Positions 52,201-60,300 of a stretch of DNA of 64,000 nucleotides are shown here, in pieces (position 1 is the first letter of the stretch; every line of letters starts with the position of its first letter). A program made the translations under genes and the position numbers. The stretch is from an uncultured Lachnospiraceae bacterium (lineage in GTDB: Bacteria > Bacillota > Clostridia > Lachnospirales > Lachnospiraceae), in the NCBI GenBank assembly GCA_947382415.1, contig CANCYO010000001.1, positions 1 through 64,000 of the forward strand, written 5' to 3'. Below the pieces are notes generated by a model. The model saw only the letters and a list, made by a program, of their open reading frames with translations, ran no database searches and had not been told where the DNA came from.

Positions 52201-52867
52201 GGCCATCCGGGAATTTACGGATCTGGGAAGCGGTTTTAAGATCGCCATGCGGGATCTGGAGATCCGGGGAGCAGGCAATCTGCTGGGCATGAGACAGCAC
52301 GGACATATGGAGGCCGTGGGCTATGATCTGTACTGTAAGATGCTGAATGAGGCGGTGCTGCGCTTAAAGGGCGGACCGGCAGGGCAGAAGGGAGAGTCCT
52401 TTGCCACGGTCATCGATCTGGATGTGGATGCGTTTATTCCCCCCGCCTATATTGTCAATGAGGTGCAGAAGCTTGATATCTACAAGCGCATTGCCGGGAT
52501 TGAGAATGAGAGAGAGCGGGACGATATGCGTGATGAACTGTTAGACCGTTTCGGCAATGTGCCCGAATCCGTGGACAATCTGCTGGCTGTATCGTTGATC
52601 CGTGTGGCGGCGCAGAAGCTGTATCTCACGGAAGTAAAGAGCAAAGGAGATAAGATTCTCTTTACTTTTAAGCCCGATGCGGATGTGAATCCCGCGGGGA
52701 TTCCGGCCCTTCTGGAACGGGCGGGCAGGGATCTGACCTTCTCAGCCTGCGGCAATCCGTATTTTGCTTATAAATTCCGGAAGACGGGACTTCTGGAGAA
52801 GGACGGAGCGCTTCTGCTGGAGCGGACACAGACGCTGTTAGCGTGGATGACGGAATTATTAAGGTAG
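49289..52867 (+). CDS. mfd: Transcription-repair coupling factor Mfd
   Basis: Mfd removes RNA polymerase stalled at lesions and recruits UvrA. The 1192-residue protein has the UvrB-homology region, a basic linker (KKKKKKRK near 495), the RNA-polymerase interaction domain (KVGDYVVHESHGIGIYRGI near 515), the RecG-like translocase with Walker A CGDVGYGKTELAIRAA near 669 and DEEQRFGV, and the C-terminal TRCF domain (after about 1030). The length is usual. AAAGGGGGCG precedes the ATG. The long minus-strand open frame across it is a shadow of high-GC codons. Confidence 0.97.
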   Translation: MQALLAPLKELAEYGSMREAMERQAGSAERDAGGQTPNRILALTGCVDAQKLHMIYGLSDGLRCKVIVTYSDIKAKELYEEYKFYDRNVTLYPAKDLIFFQADIHGNQLVRERICTLRRLMERKPLTIITTYAALMTPQVLWDRERDVVRVSRGGSLNEGELAGRLVAMGYEKCYQVESPGQFSVRGGIVDVFDLTEENPYRIELWGDEVDSVRSFDILSQRSIEKLESISIYPATEFVLSDERIRAGLEKLGSEAAEREQYFREKHQPEEAHRIASQIAELREQLEEFQNKVNLESYLPYFYEEQVTLPEILRSLVAAPVFFVDEPARVREQAEAVEAEFRESMEQRVLKGYILPGQMHILYSGEQVAAKLQCGTVVTLSTLDGSGGFFRPDQKYDINVRSIAPYNNSFEALVKDLKNYRRKGYRVLLLSGSRTRARRLAEDLRDQELAAVYTEDPMREVQAGEIVTCYGHVSRGFEYPLLKFVVLSETDIFGAEKKKKKKRKIYQGQKINDFNELKVGDYVVHESHGIGIYRGIEKVEMEHVVKDYIKIEYRDGGNLYVLATGLDVIQKYGSADAKKPKLNKLGSKEWENTKTKVRSAVNEIARDLVELYAVRQQTEGYQYGKDTIWQREFEEMFPFEETEDQLTAIADIKSDMESRKIMDRLICGDVGYGKTELAIRAAFKAVQEGRQVVYLAPTTILAGQHYNTFVQRMKDFPVRVDLLSRFRSPAEQRKTVRDLQKGLVDIVIGTHRVLSADVQFKDLGLLVVDEEQRFGVAHKEKIKKLKENVDVLTLTATPIPRTLHMSLVGIRDMSVLEEAPGDRQPIQTFVCEYNEVMVREAISRELARDGQVYYVYNRVNNIADMTARIAALIPEAAVAFAHGQMKEQELERIMYDFVNGDIDVLVTTTIIETGLDIPNVNTMIIHDSDNMGLSQLYQLRGRVGRSNRTAYAFLMYKRDKMLKEVAEKRLEAIREFTDLGSGFKIAMRDLEIRGAGNLLGMRQHGHMEAVGYDLYCKMLNEAVLRLKGGPAGQKGESFATVIDLDVDAFIPPAYIVNEVQKLDIYKRIAGIENERERDDMRDELLDRFGNVPESVDNLLAVSLIRVAAQKLYLTEVKSKGDKILFTFKPDADVNPAGIPALLERAGRDLTFSACGNPYFAYKFRKTGLLEKDGALLLERTQTLLAWMTELLR

Positions 52868-52893
52868 TTTTATTGGACTGTATATCTGATATC

Positions 52894-52905
52894 TTCTGAT
52901 CAGAA
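52894..52905. repeat. Short perfect palindrome
   Basis: TTCTGATCAGAA, 12 bases, in the spacer between mfd and the small protein gene. It is a possible operator for the genes to the right; nothing more can be said. Confidence 0.25.
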
Positions 52906-52958
52906 CAAAACAGACCTGGCCAAACAGGACAGACAGGTTTGAGAAGGAGGTATCGGAT

Positions 52959-53063
52959 ATGAAAGGATATATGACGGCGATGGGTTATATGGGTCTTGTG
53001 GAGGGCAGATATATCTTGTTTGCCAGCGAGGAGGACTATCGTGAGTTTTTGGAGGCGGCGTAA
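52959..53063 (+). CDS. Small protein, 34 residues
   Basis: A short open frame with a strong GAAGGAGG eight bases before its ATG. The product begins MKGYMTAMGYMGLVEG and continues RYILFASEEDYREFLEAA. I recall similar very short proteins with a YMG...LFASE-DY pattern in Lachnospiraceae, but no function. It is soluble, with a Tyr/Met-rich first half and acidic second half. The last 23 bases overlap the glycosyltransferase gene, whose ribosome binding site lies within it, so it may also serve to couple translation. Confidence 0.7.
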   Translation: MKGYMTAMGYMGLVEGRYILFASEEDYREFLEAA

Positions 53064-54630
53064 TTATCTGCTTGTCATGATCTTGCTGCTTGGGGCGGCC
53101 CTGCGGCTGGCCTTTCTGGGTTCCATGCCCGGCGGCATGCATCAGGATGAGAGCTTTGTGGCGTGGAACGCCTTTGCCATTTTCCATGAGGGTATGGATT
53201 CCGCGGGGCATGTGATGCCGGTGTACATGGCGGACTGGGGAGACGGGCACAGCGCGCTCTATGTGTGGCTGACCCTGCCATTTGTGGCGCTCTGGGGAGG
53301 ACATGTGACGCCGCTTTGCAGCAGGCTGCCGCAGGCGCTTGTGGGAATCTTTACCATTGCCGCGGTCTATGGGATCATCGACCGGACGCTGGGCAGAAGA
53401 GCCGCGAACTGGACAGGCTTTTTGCTGGCGGTCTGTCCCTGGCATATCATGATGTGCAGATGGGGGCTGGATGCGAATATGGCGCCCGGATTTTTGATAT
53501 TCGGGCTATATTTTTTCATGCGGGGAGTGGAGTCGGAGGAAACTGCCGCGAAAGGAAGGTTTTTACTGCTGTCCGCTCTGTTCTACGGACTGACGCTTTA
53601 CGCATACGCGGTGATCTGGCCTGTGGTGCCTCTGCTTTTGCTGCTTCAGACCGGTTATGGACTCTGGCACAAAAAGCTGCGGGTAGACGGGTGGAGTCTG
53701 GCATCGGCAGGTCTGCTCTTTGTCATGGCGCTGCCGCTTTTATTGTTTATTCTGGTGAATTCCGGTCTGATCGGGGAGATCAGGCTGCCCTTTATGACGA
53801 TTCCTGCCATGGGCGGTTACCGCGGCGGGGAGATTGCCTTTGATCTGCGCAATATGTTATCCAACCTGAGGACGGCGTTGTCTCTCTTGTGGAATCAGAA
53901 TACGGGAGCGCCCTATGACGTGCTGCTTCCATGGGGGATGTTTTATGATATCGGGCGGGTGTTCATTGTCATCGGGGCGCTTGCGCTTTCTGTCAAAGTG
54001 CTGCGCGGTCTCTGGAAGCGGCAATATGTAAAGGAGACATTCCTGTGGATTCAGCTTTTGGGCGGTGGCGTCGTATGTCTTTTGGTGACGGCGGTGCTGC
54101 ACCAGATCAATGCGCTCTATATTCCATTGGTGATCTGTGAGGGATATGGTGTGTTCTGGCTTCTGGAAGTGCTGGGCAGACGGCGGGAGACTTTGGGTAA
54201 GGTGTGCGGCGGGATTCTGGCTGCGGTGTATCTCCTTTGTCTTGCGGGCTTTCAGAGGGATTATTATACCTCCTACCGGGAGGTGGCTGACGCTTATTTC
54301 GGGGCGGGTATTGAGGAATGCGTGGACTGCGCTCTGGAGATGTGCAGACAGAAAGGGTTTAAGACCGTCACGGTGGAGAAGGGCGCTCAGTGGCCCAGGC
54401 TTCTCCTTTATACGGAGACGCTGCCCTCAGATTATCTGGAATCGGTAGAGTATGATGTGGCGCCCGCGCCCGCCTCTTTTATGGCGGGGGATATTTTGAT
54501 CCGTACGCGCATCGATCAGGAACAGATTGACAACGACAGCGTTTATATTCTGTATTTTATTGACAGGGAGAAATTTGAAAAGGATTTTGATCTGATCAAG
54601 TTTTATGACTGGTATGTGGCTGTGCCGTGA
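53041..54630 (+). CDS. GT39-like membrane glycosyltransferase
   Basis: A 529-residue polytopic protein with about ten membrane helices, in the ArnT/PMT (GT39) group that moves sugars from a lipid carrier to a target outside the membrane. The first outer loop has MPGGMHQDESFVAWNAFA, with the Asp-Glu pair expected for catalysis near residue 36, followed by LSRLP-type helix ends (LCSRLPQALVGIF). The last 110 residues are an outside domain. The start GTG at 53041 sits behind GAGGAGG within the 34-residue gene; an upstream TTG at 52996 is less likely. The acceptor is unknown. Confidence 0.82.
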   Translation: MSFWRRRNYLLVMILLLGAALRLAFLGSMPGGMHQDESFVAWNAFAIFHEGMDSAGHVMPVYMADWGDGHSALYVWLTLPFVALWGGHVTPLCSRLPQALVGIFTIAAVYGIIDRTLGRRAANWTGFLLAVCPWHIMMCRWGLDANMAPGFLIFGLYFFMRGVESEETAAKGRFLLLSALFYGLTLYAYAVIWPVVPLLLLLQTGYGLWHKKLRVDGWSLASAGLLFVMALPLLLFILVNSGLIGEIRLPFMTIPAMGGYRGGEIAFDLRNMLSNLRTALSLLWNQNTGAPYDVLLPWGMFYDIGRVFIVIGALALSVKVLRGLWKRQYVKETFLWIQLLGGGVVCLLVTAVLHQINALYIPLVICEGYGVFWLLEVLGRRRETLGKVCGGILAAVYLLCLAGFQRDYYTSYREVADAYFGAGIEECVDCALEMCRQKGFKTVTVEKGAQWPRLLLYTETLPSDYLESVEYDVAPAPASFMAGDILIRTRIDQEQIDNDSVYILYFIDREKFEKDFDLIKFYDWYVAVP

Positions 54631-54657
54631 GAAGCAGGATATCGTTTGATTGAAATC

Positions 54658-54683
54658 TCACAGGGATATGGAGATTCCTGTGA
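54658..54683. repeat. Hairpin upstream of blaI promoter
   Basis: TCACAGG (54658-54664) and CCTGTGA (54677-54683) flank a 12-base loop; only a short A-run follows on the plus strand. It could end transcription from the glycosyltransferase gene weakly. Confidence 0.35.
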
Positions 54684-54690
54684 AAAATAC

Positions 54691-54719
54691 TTGACAGGTT
54701 GATTATACGAATGTATAAT
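54691..54719 (+). promoter_or_regulatory. blaI promoter with overlapping operator dyad
   Basis: TTGACA (54691-54696), a 17-base spacer and TATAAT (54714-54719), both perfect. The perfect dyad ATTATAC-GAAT-GTATAAT (54702-54719) covers the -10 box, as expected for BlaI autorepression. Confidence 0.85.
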
Positions 54720-54750
54720 AAATTACACAACAGTATAGGAGGGCGTGTGC

Positions 54751-55131
54751 ATGGGAGCCATTATAAAAAAACTGGGGGAAGCGGAGCTTGAAATTATGCA
54801 GGTGATCTGGGACAATGGAAATCCGGTCACGTCAAATTATATTCTGAAGGAATTACAGGGACGGAGAAAATGGCAGTTGTCCACGCTGATGACATCCCTG
54901 ACAAGGCTGGTTGATAAAGGATTTGTTGACTGCGACCGTTCCATGGGATGTAATCTTTATACTTCGGTTATCGGGGAAGACGAATACAAGGCGGGCGCGA
55001 GTAAACACTTTCTCGAAAAACTGTACAATAATTCCATCCAGAACATGATAGCGACTTTATACAACAATAAGGAACTGAAAAGTTCCGACGTGGAAGAACT
55101 CAGAAAATTTCTGGATGAACTGAATGAATGA
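54751..55131 (+). CDS. BlaI/MecI-family repressor
   Basis: A 126-residue winged-helix repressor. The N-terminus LGEAELEIMQVIWDNGNPVTS, LQGRRKWQLSTLMTSLTRLVDKGFV is typical; the C-terminal half is the dimerisation part that a BlaR1 protease would trigger to release. GGAGGG precedes the ATG at 54751. It should bind the dyad overlapping its own promoter. The operon continues with a lipoprotein and a BlaR1-type protease; no beta-lactamase gene is nearby, so the signal may be another envelope stress. Confidence 0.9.
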   Translation: MGAIIKKLGEAELEIMQVIWDNGNPVTSNYILKELQGRRKWQLSTLMTSLTRLVDKGFVDCDRSMGCNLYTSVIGEDEYKAGASKHFLEKLYNNSIQNMIATLYNNKELKSSDVEELRKFLDELNE

Positions 55132-55177
55132 GATGCAGACAGGATGCAATAAAAAGCGCACAGGAGGGACTAAACAT

Positions 55178-55714
55178 ATGAATAATTGTATGAAAAAGCA
55201 TATCAAAAAGAAATATATATGGGCGACCGTGATGATTGCGGCGATGGCGCTGACAGCATGTGCCGTAAAACCGGATGAGGGCGGACCCGTTGCAGAGCGC
55301 ACCGCGGAAAGCAGCGTTGAATCGGAGAAAAACGAAGAAGAAAACAGGTCAGATACGGTTCAGGACGATTTTCCGGAAAGTAAGGCGGACACAGATGCAG
55401 ATATGGATGGGAATACAGAGCGTAAAACTGCGGCTTCTGACACAGTGGAGATCGTTCAGGGAGACCCCGTTATAGGAATTGTTGACAGATATGAGAATGA
55501 TATCATTGTGATTCGGGATGCAGATGACCAGGATATTATTCTGTATTTTTCCACAGAGAACGCTCAGGTGATAGAGGGAGATACGCCTATTGCCGTCGGG
55601 GATACGGTGGAAATTACTTATACCGGAGTACAGGGGGATGAGGAGCATCCCGGTGTGGCGGTGAAGGTTGTGGCCGGGTCCATGATGTACAATACAGGGG
55701 GGAATGTTCAGTGA
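55178..55714 (+). CDS. Putative lipoprotein in BlaI-BlaR1 operon
   Basis: A 178-residue protein with a lipoprotein signal (basic start, then lipobox LTAC near residue 29). The next 65 residues are a strongly acidic, low-complexity linker; the rest (about 95-170) is a small beta domain (VIGIVDRYENDIIVIRDADD, VEITYTG) of OB or DUF3221-like character, a guess. AGGAGGG precedes its ATG. It overlaps the BlaR1 gene by four bases. It may be the sensor or the induced product; that is inference. Confidence 0.7.
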   Translation: MNNCMKKHIKKKYIWATVMIAAMALTACAVKPDEGGPVAERTAESSVESEKNEEENRSDTVQDDFPESKADTDADMDGNTERKTAASDTVEIVQGDPVIGIVDRYENDIIVIRDADDQDIILYFSTENAQVIEGDTPIAVGDTVEITYTGVQGDEEHPGVAVKVVAGSMMYNTGGNVQ

Positions 55715-57210
55715 TTACAGATGTATTTCTTGTCTTTTTAAAAATATCAATATCCACCAGTGTGATCGTCGCGGTTTTGATTTTGCTATCGCCTTTTTTG
55801 AATAGGCGCTATGCTTCAAAATGGAAATACGGAATCTGGATGTTTCTTGCGGTGTGGCTGATCATACCTTTTAGCGCAGTCGGGGGGAGGCCTGCGGCTG
55901 CGCCTTCTCAGGCAGAGAATCAGGATTCGATGATATCTAAAGGCGGTGTGGATCATTTGGCCGGGCAGGCGGCGCTGCCGGAGCGAATCGTTGTGGAGCT
56001 TCCCGCGCAGGTGCTGACACCGGTCTCGCCGAGGCTGCCGGAGAGCAACGGCATTACGCTGCTTGATGTGATGGCTTATGTCTGGGCGCTGGGCAGTCTG
56101 GTTTTTCTGTCTGTGCATCTGATCGGTTATCTGTACTATAAAAGGCAGATCCTGCAAAAGGGATTCGGCGTAACAGATGCCTGCATTTTACGTCAGACAT
56201 TTGAATTAAAGAAGGAACTGGGAATTAAAGATAATTTACCTATCGTAAAACACGATAACACAGAAAGTCCTATGGTTTTAGGATTTATAAAACCGCTTTT
56301 GGTACTGCCGGAAGAACAGTATTCTTCGGAAGAGATGTTTTTTATCTTAAAACATGAGCTGGTGCATTGCAAGCGGAAGGATGTGTATGCGAAATTTATT
56401 TTGATTGTGGCGAATGCGCTCCACTGGTTTAATCCGTTTATCTGGATCATGCGGAAAGAAGCGGCGGTGGATATGGAATTGTCCTGTGATGAAAGGGTTA
56501 CGCGGGGAGTGGATTATGCAGTGCGGAAAGCATATACGGAAACATTGCTGTCTACGCTTCACAAAAACGTCGCCAGAAAAACGGCTTTGTCTACCCAGTT
56601 TTATGGGGGAAAACGGATCATGAAAAAGCGTTTCCGAAATATTCTGAACAGGGCTGACAGGAAAAATGGAGTTGTGATCCTGATATCTGCCGCGGTTCTG
56701 ACCATGAGTCTGGGAACGCTGATCGGCTGTTCCGTTGAGCATGAAACTGTTAAAGACATGACAGAAAATACGGAAAATATTCTGGAAAATATCCCGGCAA
56801 ATATCCCCACCGGCGTCTCCGTTGTCGTGCCTGCTGACCTCTCCACTGGTATCCCGACTGCCGACGCGGCGCCGCAGGACGGACAGATTTACGGTTATAT
56901 AACCAAACTTGACGGCGATTCTGCCGTCATAGACCTGCAGCTCTGGGTGACGTCTGAAAGTGACGACTGGAAGCCGGAGTACAATGAAGCCGCGGGATTT
57001 GAGGTCGTTGATGCAGAGGGGGAAGATATTGCATATCCGCTCTCTGAGGATTGTAAATTTTCCGTTTTGGAAAATCATTGGTACCCGGTTATAGAACTGG
57101 ATAAAAAAGAGTTTGAGAGCAGCCTGTCTCAAACGGAATATCCTGTTCTCTGGGTGATGGAGCTTTCGGGCGGTCAGATTGTCAGGATTGAGGAACAGTA
57201 CAGACCATAG
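55711..57210 (+). CDS. BlaR1-type M56 membrane metallopeptidase
   Basis: A 499-residue protein with an N-terminal pair of membrane helices, a third helix near 125-143, the zinc site HELVHCKRKD near 212 with a later DMELSCDERV that gives the third ligand, and a fourth helix near 325-343. This is the M56 protease of BlaR1/MecR1. The outer C-terminal part (about 350-499) is not a penicillin-binding domain: it begins with a Thr/Asn/Pro linker and is a beta-rich domain of its own. It starts with GTG behind GGGGGG, overlapping the lipoprotein stop. Confidence 0.88.
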   Translation: MITDVFLVFLKISISTSVIVAVLILLSPFLNRRYASKWKYGIWMFLAVWLIIPFSAVGGRPAAAPSQAENQDSMISKGGVDHLAGQAALPERIVVELPAQVLTPVSPRLPESNGITLLDVMAYVWALGSLVFLSVHLIGYLYYKRQILQKGFGVTDACILRQTFELKKELGIKDNLPIVKHDNTESPMVLGFIKPLLVLPEEQYSSEEMFFILKHELVHCKRKDVYAKFILIVANALHWFNPFIWIMRKEAAVDMELSCDERVTRGVDYAVRKAYTETLLSTLHKNVARKTALSTQFYGGKRIMKKRFRNILNRADRKNGVVILISAAVLTMSLGTLIGCSVEHETVKDMTENTENILENIPANIPTGVSVVVPADLSTGIPTADAAPQDGQIYGYITKLDGDSAVIDLQLWVTSESDDWKPEYNEAAGFEVVDAEGEDIAYPLSEDCKFSVLENHWYPVIELDKKEFESSLSQTEYPVLWVMELSGGQIVRIEEQYRP

Positions 57211-57303
57211 GCTTTATAATTCAAAAATGGAAAAAGTATGAAATATAAAAGGAAAATGAAGGAAAAGTATATAGAATCTTAAGAATTTTTTCATTTCCTC
57301 TCG

Positions 57304-57332
57304 TTGCATTACTGATTTTAGAATGATAAAAT
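57304..57332 (+). promoter_or_regulatory. Promoter of large surface protein gene
   Basis: TTGCAT (57304-57309), a 17-base spacer and TAAAAT (57327-57332), about 50 bases before the TTG start. Confidence 0.45.
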
Positions 57333-57385
57333 GATGGTGTATATATTAATAAATTAGTCTTTTCAGACGATTGGGAGGAATTAAG

Positions 57386-60300
57386 TTGAAGGCGAAAAGA
57401 ATACTGGCAACCATCATGAGCGTAGTTATGCTTGCTACCTCAGGAAATTTTACGCTGGACGCCCATGCGACGGAGGACGGGAGTGATACGCCCCCTATTG
57501 TCGTGGAGGACGGCCAGGTTACGCCAGGCACGGAACTGCCCGGCGGTGAGAAACTACCCGGGGAAGAAGAACTGCCTGGGGACGAAGCGCTTCCTGGAGC
57601 GGACATCGGCGATGGCAGTGATGTCCTGGTGGACGGCGCTGATTTTACCGAAGAGAGAGCAGGAACCAACGACGGCAGCGACGAGAAGATCGTGCCGGAG
57701 TGGGGGAACGATTATTTTGACGTAACCGAGAGCGGTTTCCTTCGGGAGAAGGCGGGCAAGCCCGTCAGCGGTCTCAGCGGCACTGTGACGCTTCCCGATA
57801 AGGCGAAGAAAATTCCCGCGGGGATTTTCAGCAATAATACCAGAATCACGGGACTTACGATTTCGCCAAACAGTGAGCTTGTTGAGATCAGGGAAGGAGC
57901 TTTCAAGGGTTCCGGGATTCGTTCTCTGAACATACCGGATGCCGTGACGGAATTACCCAAAGAGGCGTTCAAGAATTCAGATTTGCAGAGTATCAGTTTT
58001 TCTTCCGGCAGTAAACTGACATTGATTGGCGAGGAGGCTTTCTTTGGAAGCCGCCTGCAGAAGATTGATATTCCTCTTCTGGTAACCAGGATTGATGAAT
58101 CGGCGTTTGGCAATTGCTCGGTGATGACTTCAGTTTCTCTGCACAATGTGGAGGTTATCGGTAATGGAGCATTCAGAGGCTGTACGCAGCTTACTTCCAT
58201 TGGATGGGGTGAAAAGCTTAAGACGGTAGGAAACTATGCGTTTTCCGGAATCGGAATTGCCCAGATTAACCTGACCGGCACAGTGGGCGCAGGCATTTCC
58301 ACATGGGGAAGCTCTGTGTTTGAGAACTGCGCTTATCTGTCAGATGTGCGGCTTCATCTGAATATGGCGGAAATACCTGTGGCCATGTTCAAGAATTGTG
58401 CAAAGCTGACCAGGATTGACATTCCCAGAGATTGTACCGTTATTCATAAGGAAGCATTTGCCAATTCCGGCCTGAAGAAGGTTACTGTGCCTGCCAGAGT
58501 GAACGCCATTGAGTCCGATGCTTTTGCGGACTGCCAGAGTCTTACGGAGGTCACTATCAATCAGCAGGGCAGCAATTCCTCGGGTGAGAGCGATATCATT
58601 ATTATGAATGACGCTTTTAATCAGAAAAGTCTGACCCTGAAGGGATATGATGGAACGGTTCAGGAATATGCGACACTCAAAGGGTATACCTTTAAGTCCC
58701 TGTTTCCGGCTCATAAGATTACCATTAAGCCAAACGATTATGAGAACAGGGGAACGGTAGAACTGTCTAAAAAGTCTGCAAGAGCAGGAGAACTGATCGA
58801 GGTGAAGGTCACTCCCAATGCGGGACAGCGCCTGAGAGCCTACAACTTTACTTATAATGGTGAGGAAATTACCGACCTGAAGGAGGAAGCTGCCGGGAGC
58901 AGAACCTTTACCTTTGAGATGCCGGACGAGGAAGTAGAGTTATATGTGCCTTTCGAGAGCACTACGGCATCCTACAGCACGTTAAGAGCTTCCTTTGAGC
59001 AGACGGATCCGCAGATGCCTTATGATTGGGACAAAAAACAACTTACGTTAGATAAGGAGGGCATGTCCTGCAAACTGTTGGTAGAAGGCAAGAAGGGAAG
59101 CAATTATTATAACCTGAGCAGTTGGGCATTTACTTTCAGCAGCAGTAATCCGTCCAAAGTAACTGTGAACTCCAAAGGCGTGATATATGCACGCGCTGTC
59201 GGCTCGGCTACCGTTACCGCAACCATGAAGGATGACACCAGTAAAAAGGTATCCTTCAAGGTAAAGGTGGAGCGGGAGTCGGATATTGATTATAATAATA
59301 TCCATCTGGAGTATTCGGATTTAAAGCGGGGTAAAATGACCACCGAGAGTTTTGACGGCGATGATATCGCGGTGATACAGTATACCAAGGGCAGCCTGAG
59401 CACATCGGAGCAGTCATTTACCGTCGACTTGAAAGCAACGGAGTTGAACGATACCAGAAATCTCTATGTGCGTTCCGAATGGAAATCCGCCAATGAAGAG
59501 ATGGTTTATGTGGATCATGATGTTGCGTACGGCAATAAAAATGTCATCCGCATCAAGCAGGGTGTTGTGGGCGAGACATCCGTGACGGTTTCCGTCACCA
59601 ACGGCCAGACGGGTAACAAAAAGGTAACTCTTTATGAGGAGAGTTTCATTATCCGGATCATTGACGTTACGCCCAGACTGGTGCAGAGTACGCTGACAGT
59701 CAATTCCAATTGCGATTCGGGGACAGGCATGGCTTTTGACCTGCTGTCTGTGTATGGCCACGAAGTAGATTTGTCCAGTTTGGAGGTCATGGAGCTTGTC
59801 AGCAACAAGAAGGTTGAAGATTTTGTTCCGTTGAATTATGTGGCTATTGGGCTTCGGGATGGCAGACCGTATATAGAGCTTACGCAGGAGGGGCGCAATT
59901 ATCTTGACGGCAGGAGCAGCAAGACCTACACCAAAGCTTATATTCAGGGTGATTATGTCTACAGGACGGACAGTGGCACTTATGTGACGGAGCAGTTCCG
60001 TACACCTGTCAAATCGCTGGTACTGACCAATAAGACAATAAAACCTACCGTTAAGCTCAGCGGCAAGATCAATTTGTTCTTTAACAGTTTGGCAGACGCG
60101 TCAGACCGCGGAGAGGTAACGATCACTCAGAACCAGAAGAACCTGAAGGTGGAAGATTATAAGCTGGTTTCCACGCCCAGTGAGCCCTCCAATGATCCCA
60201 ATGTTGTAGATCCCATGACCAATAACTTTGATGTGAGCAAGGATGGTGTGATCTCCAGAAGCTCCAATGAGTTGATGAAGGATTCTAAGGGCAAGGTAAT

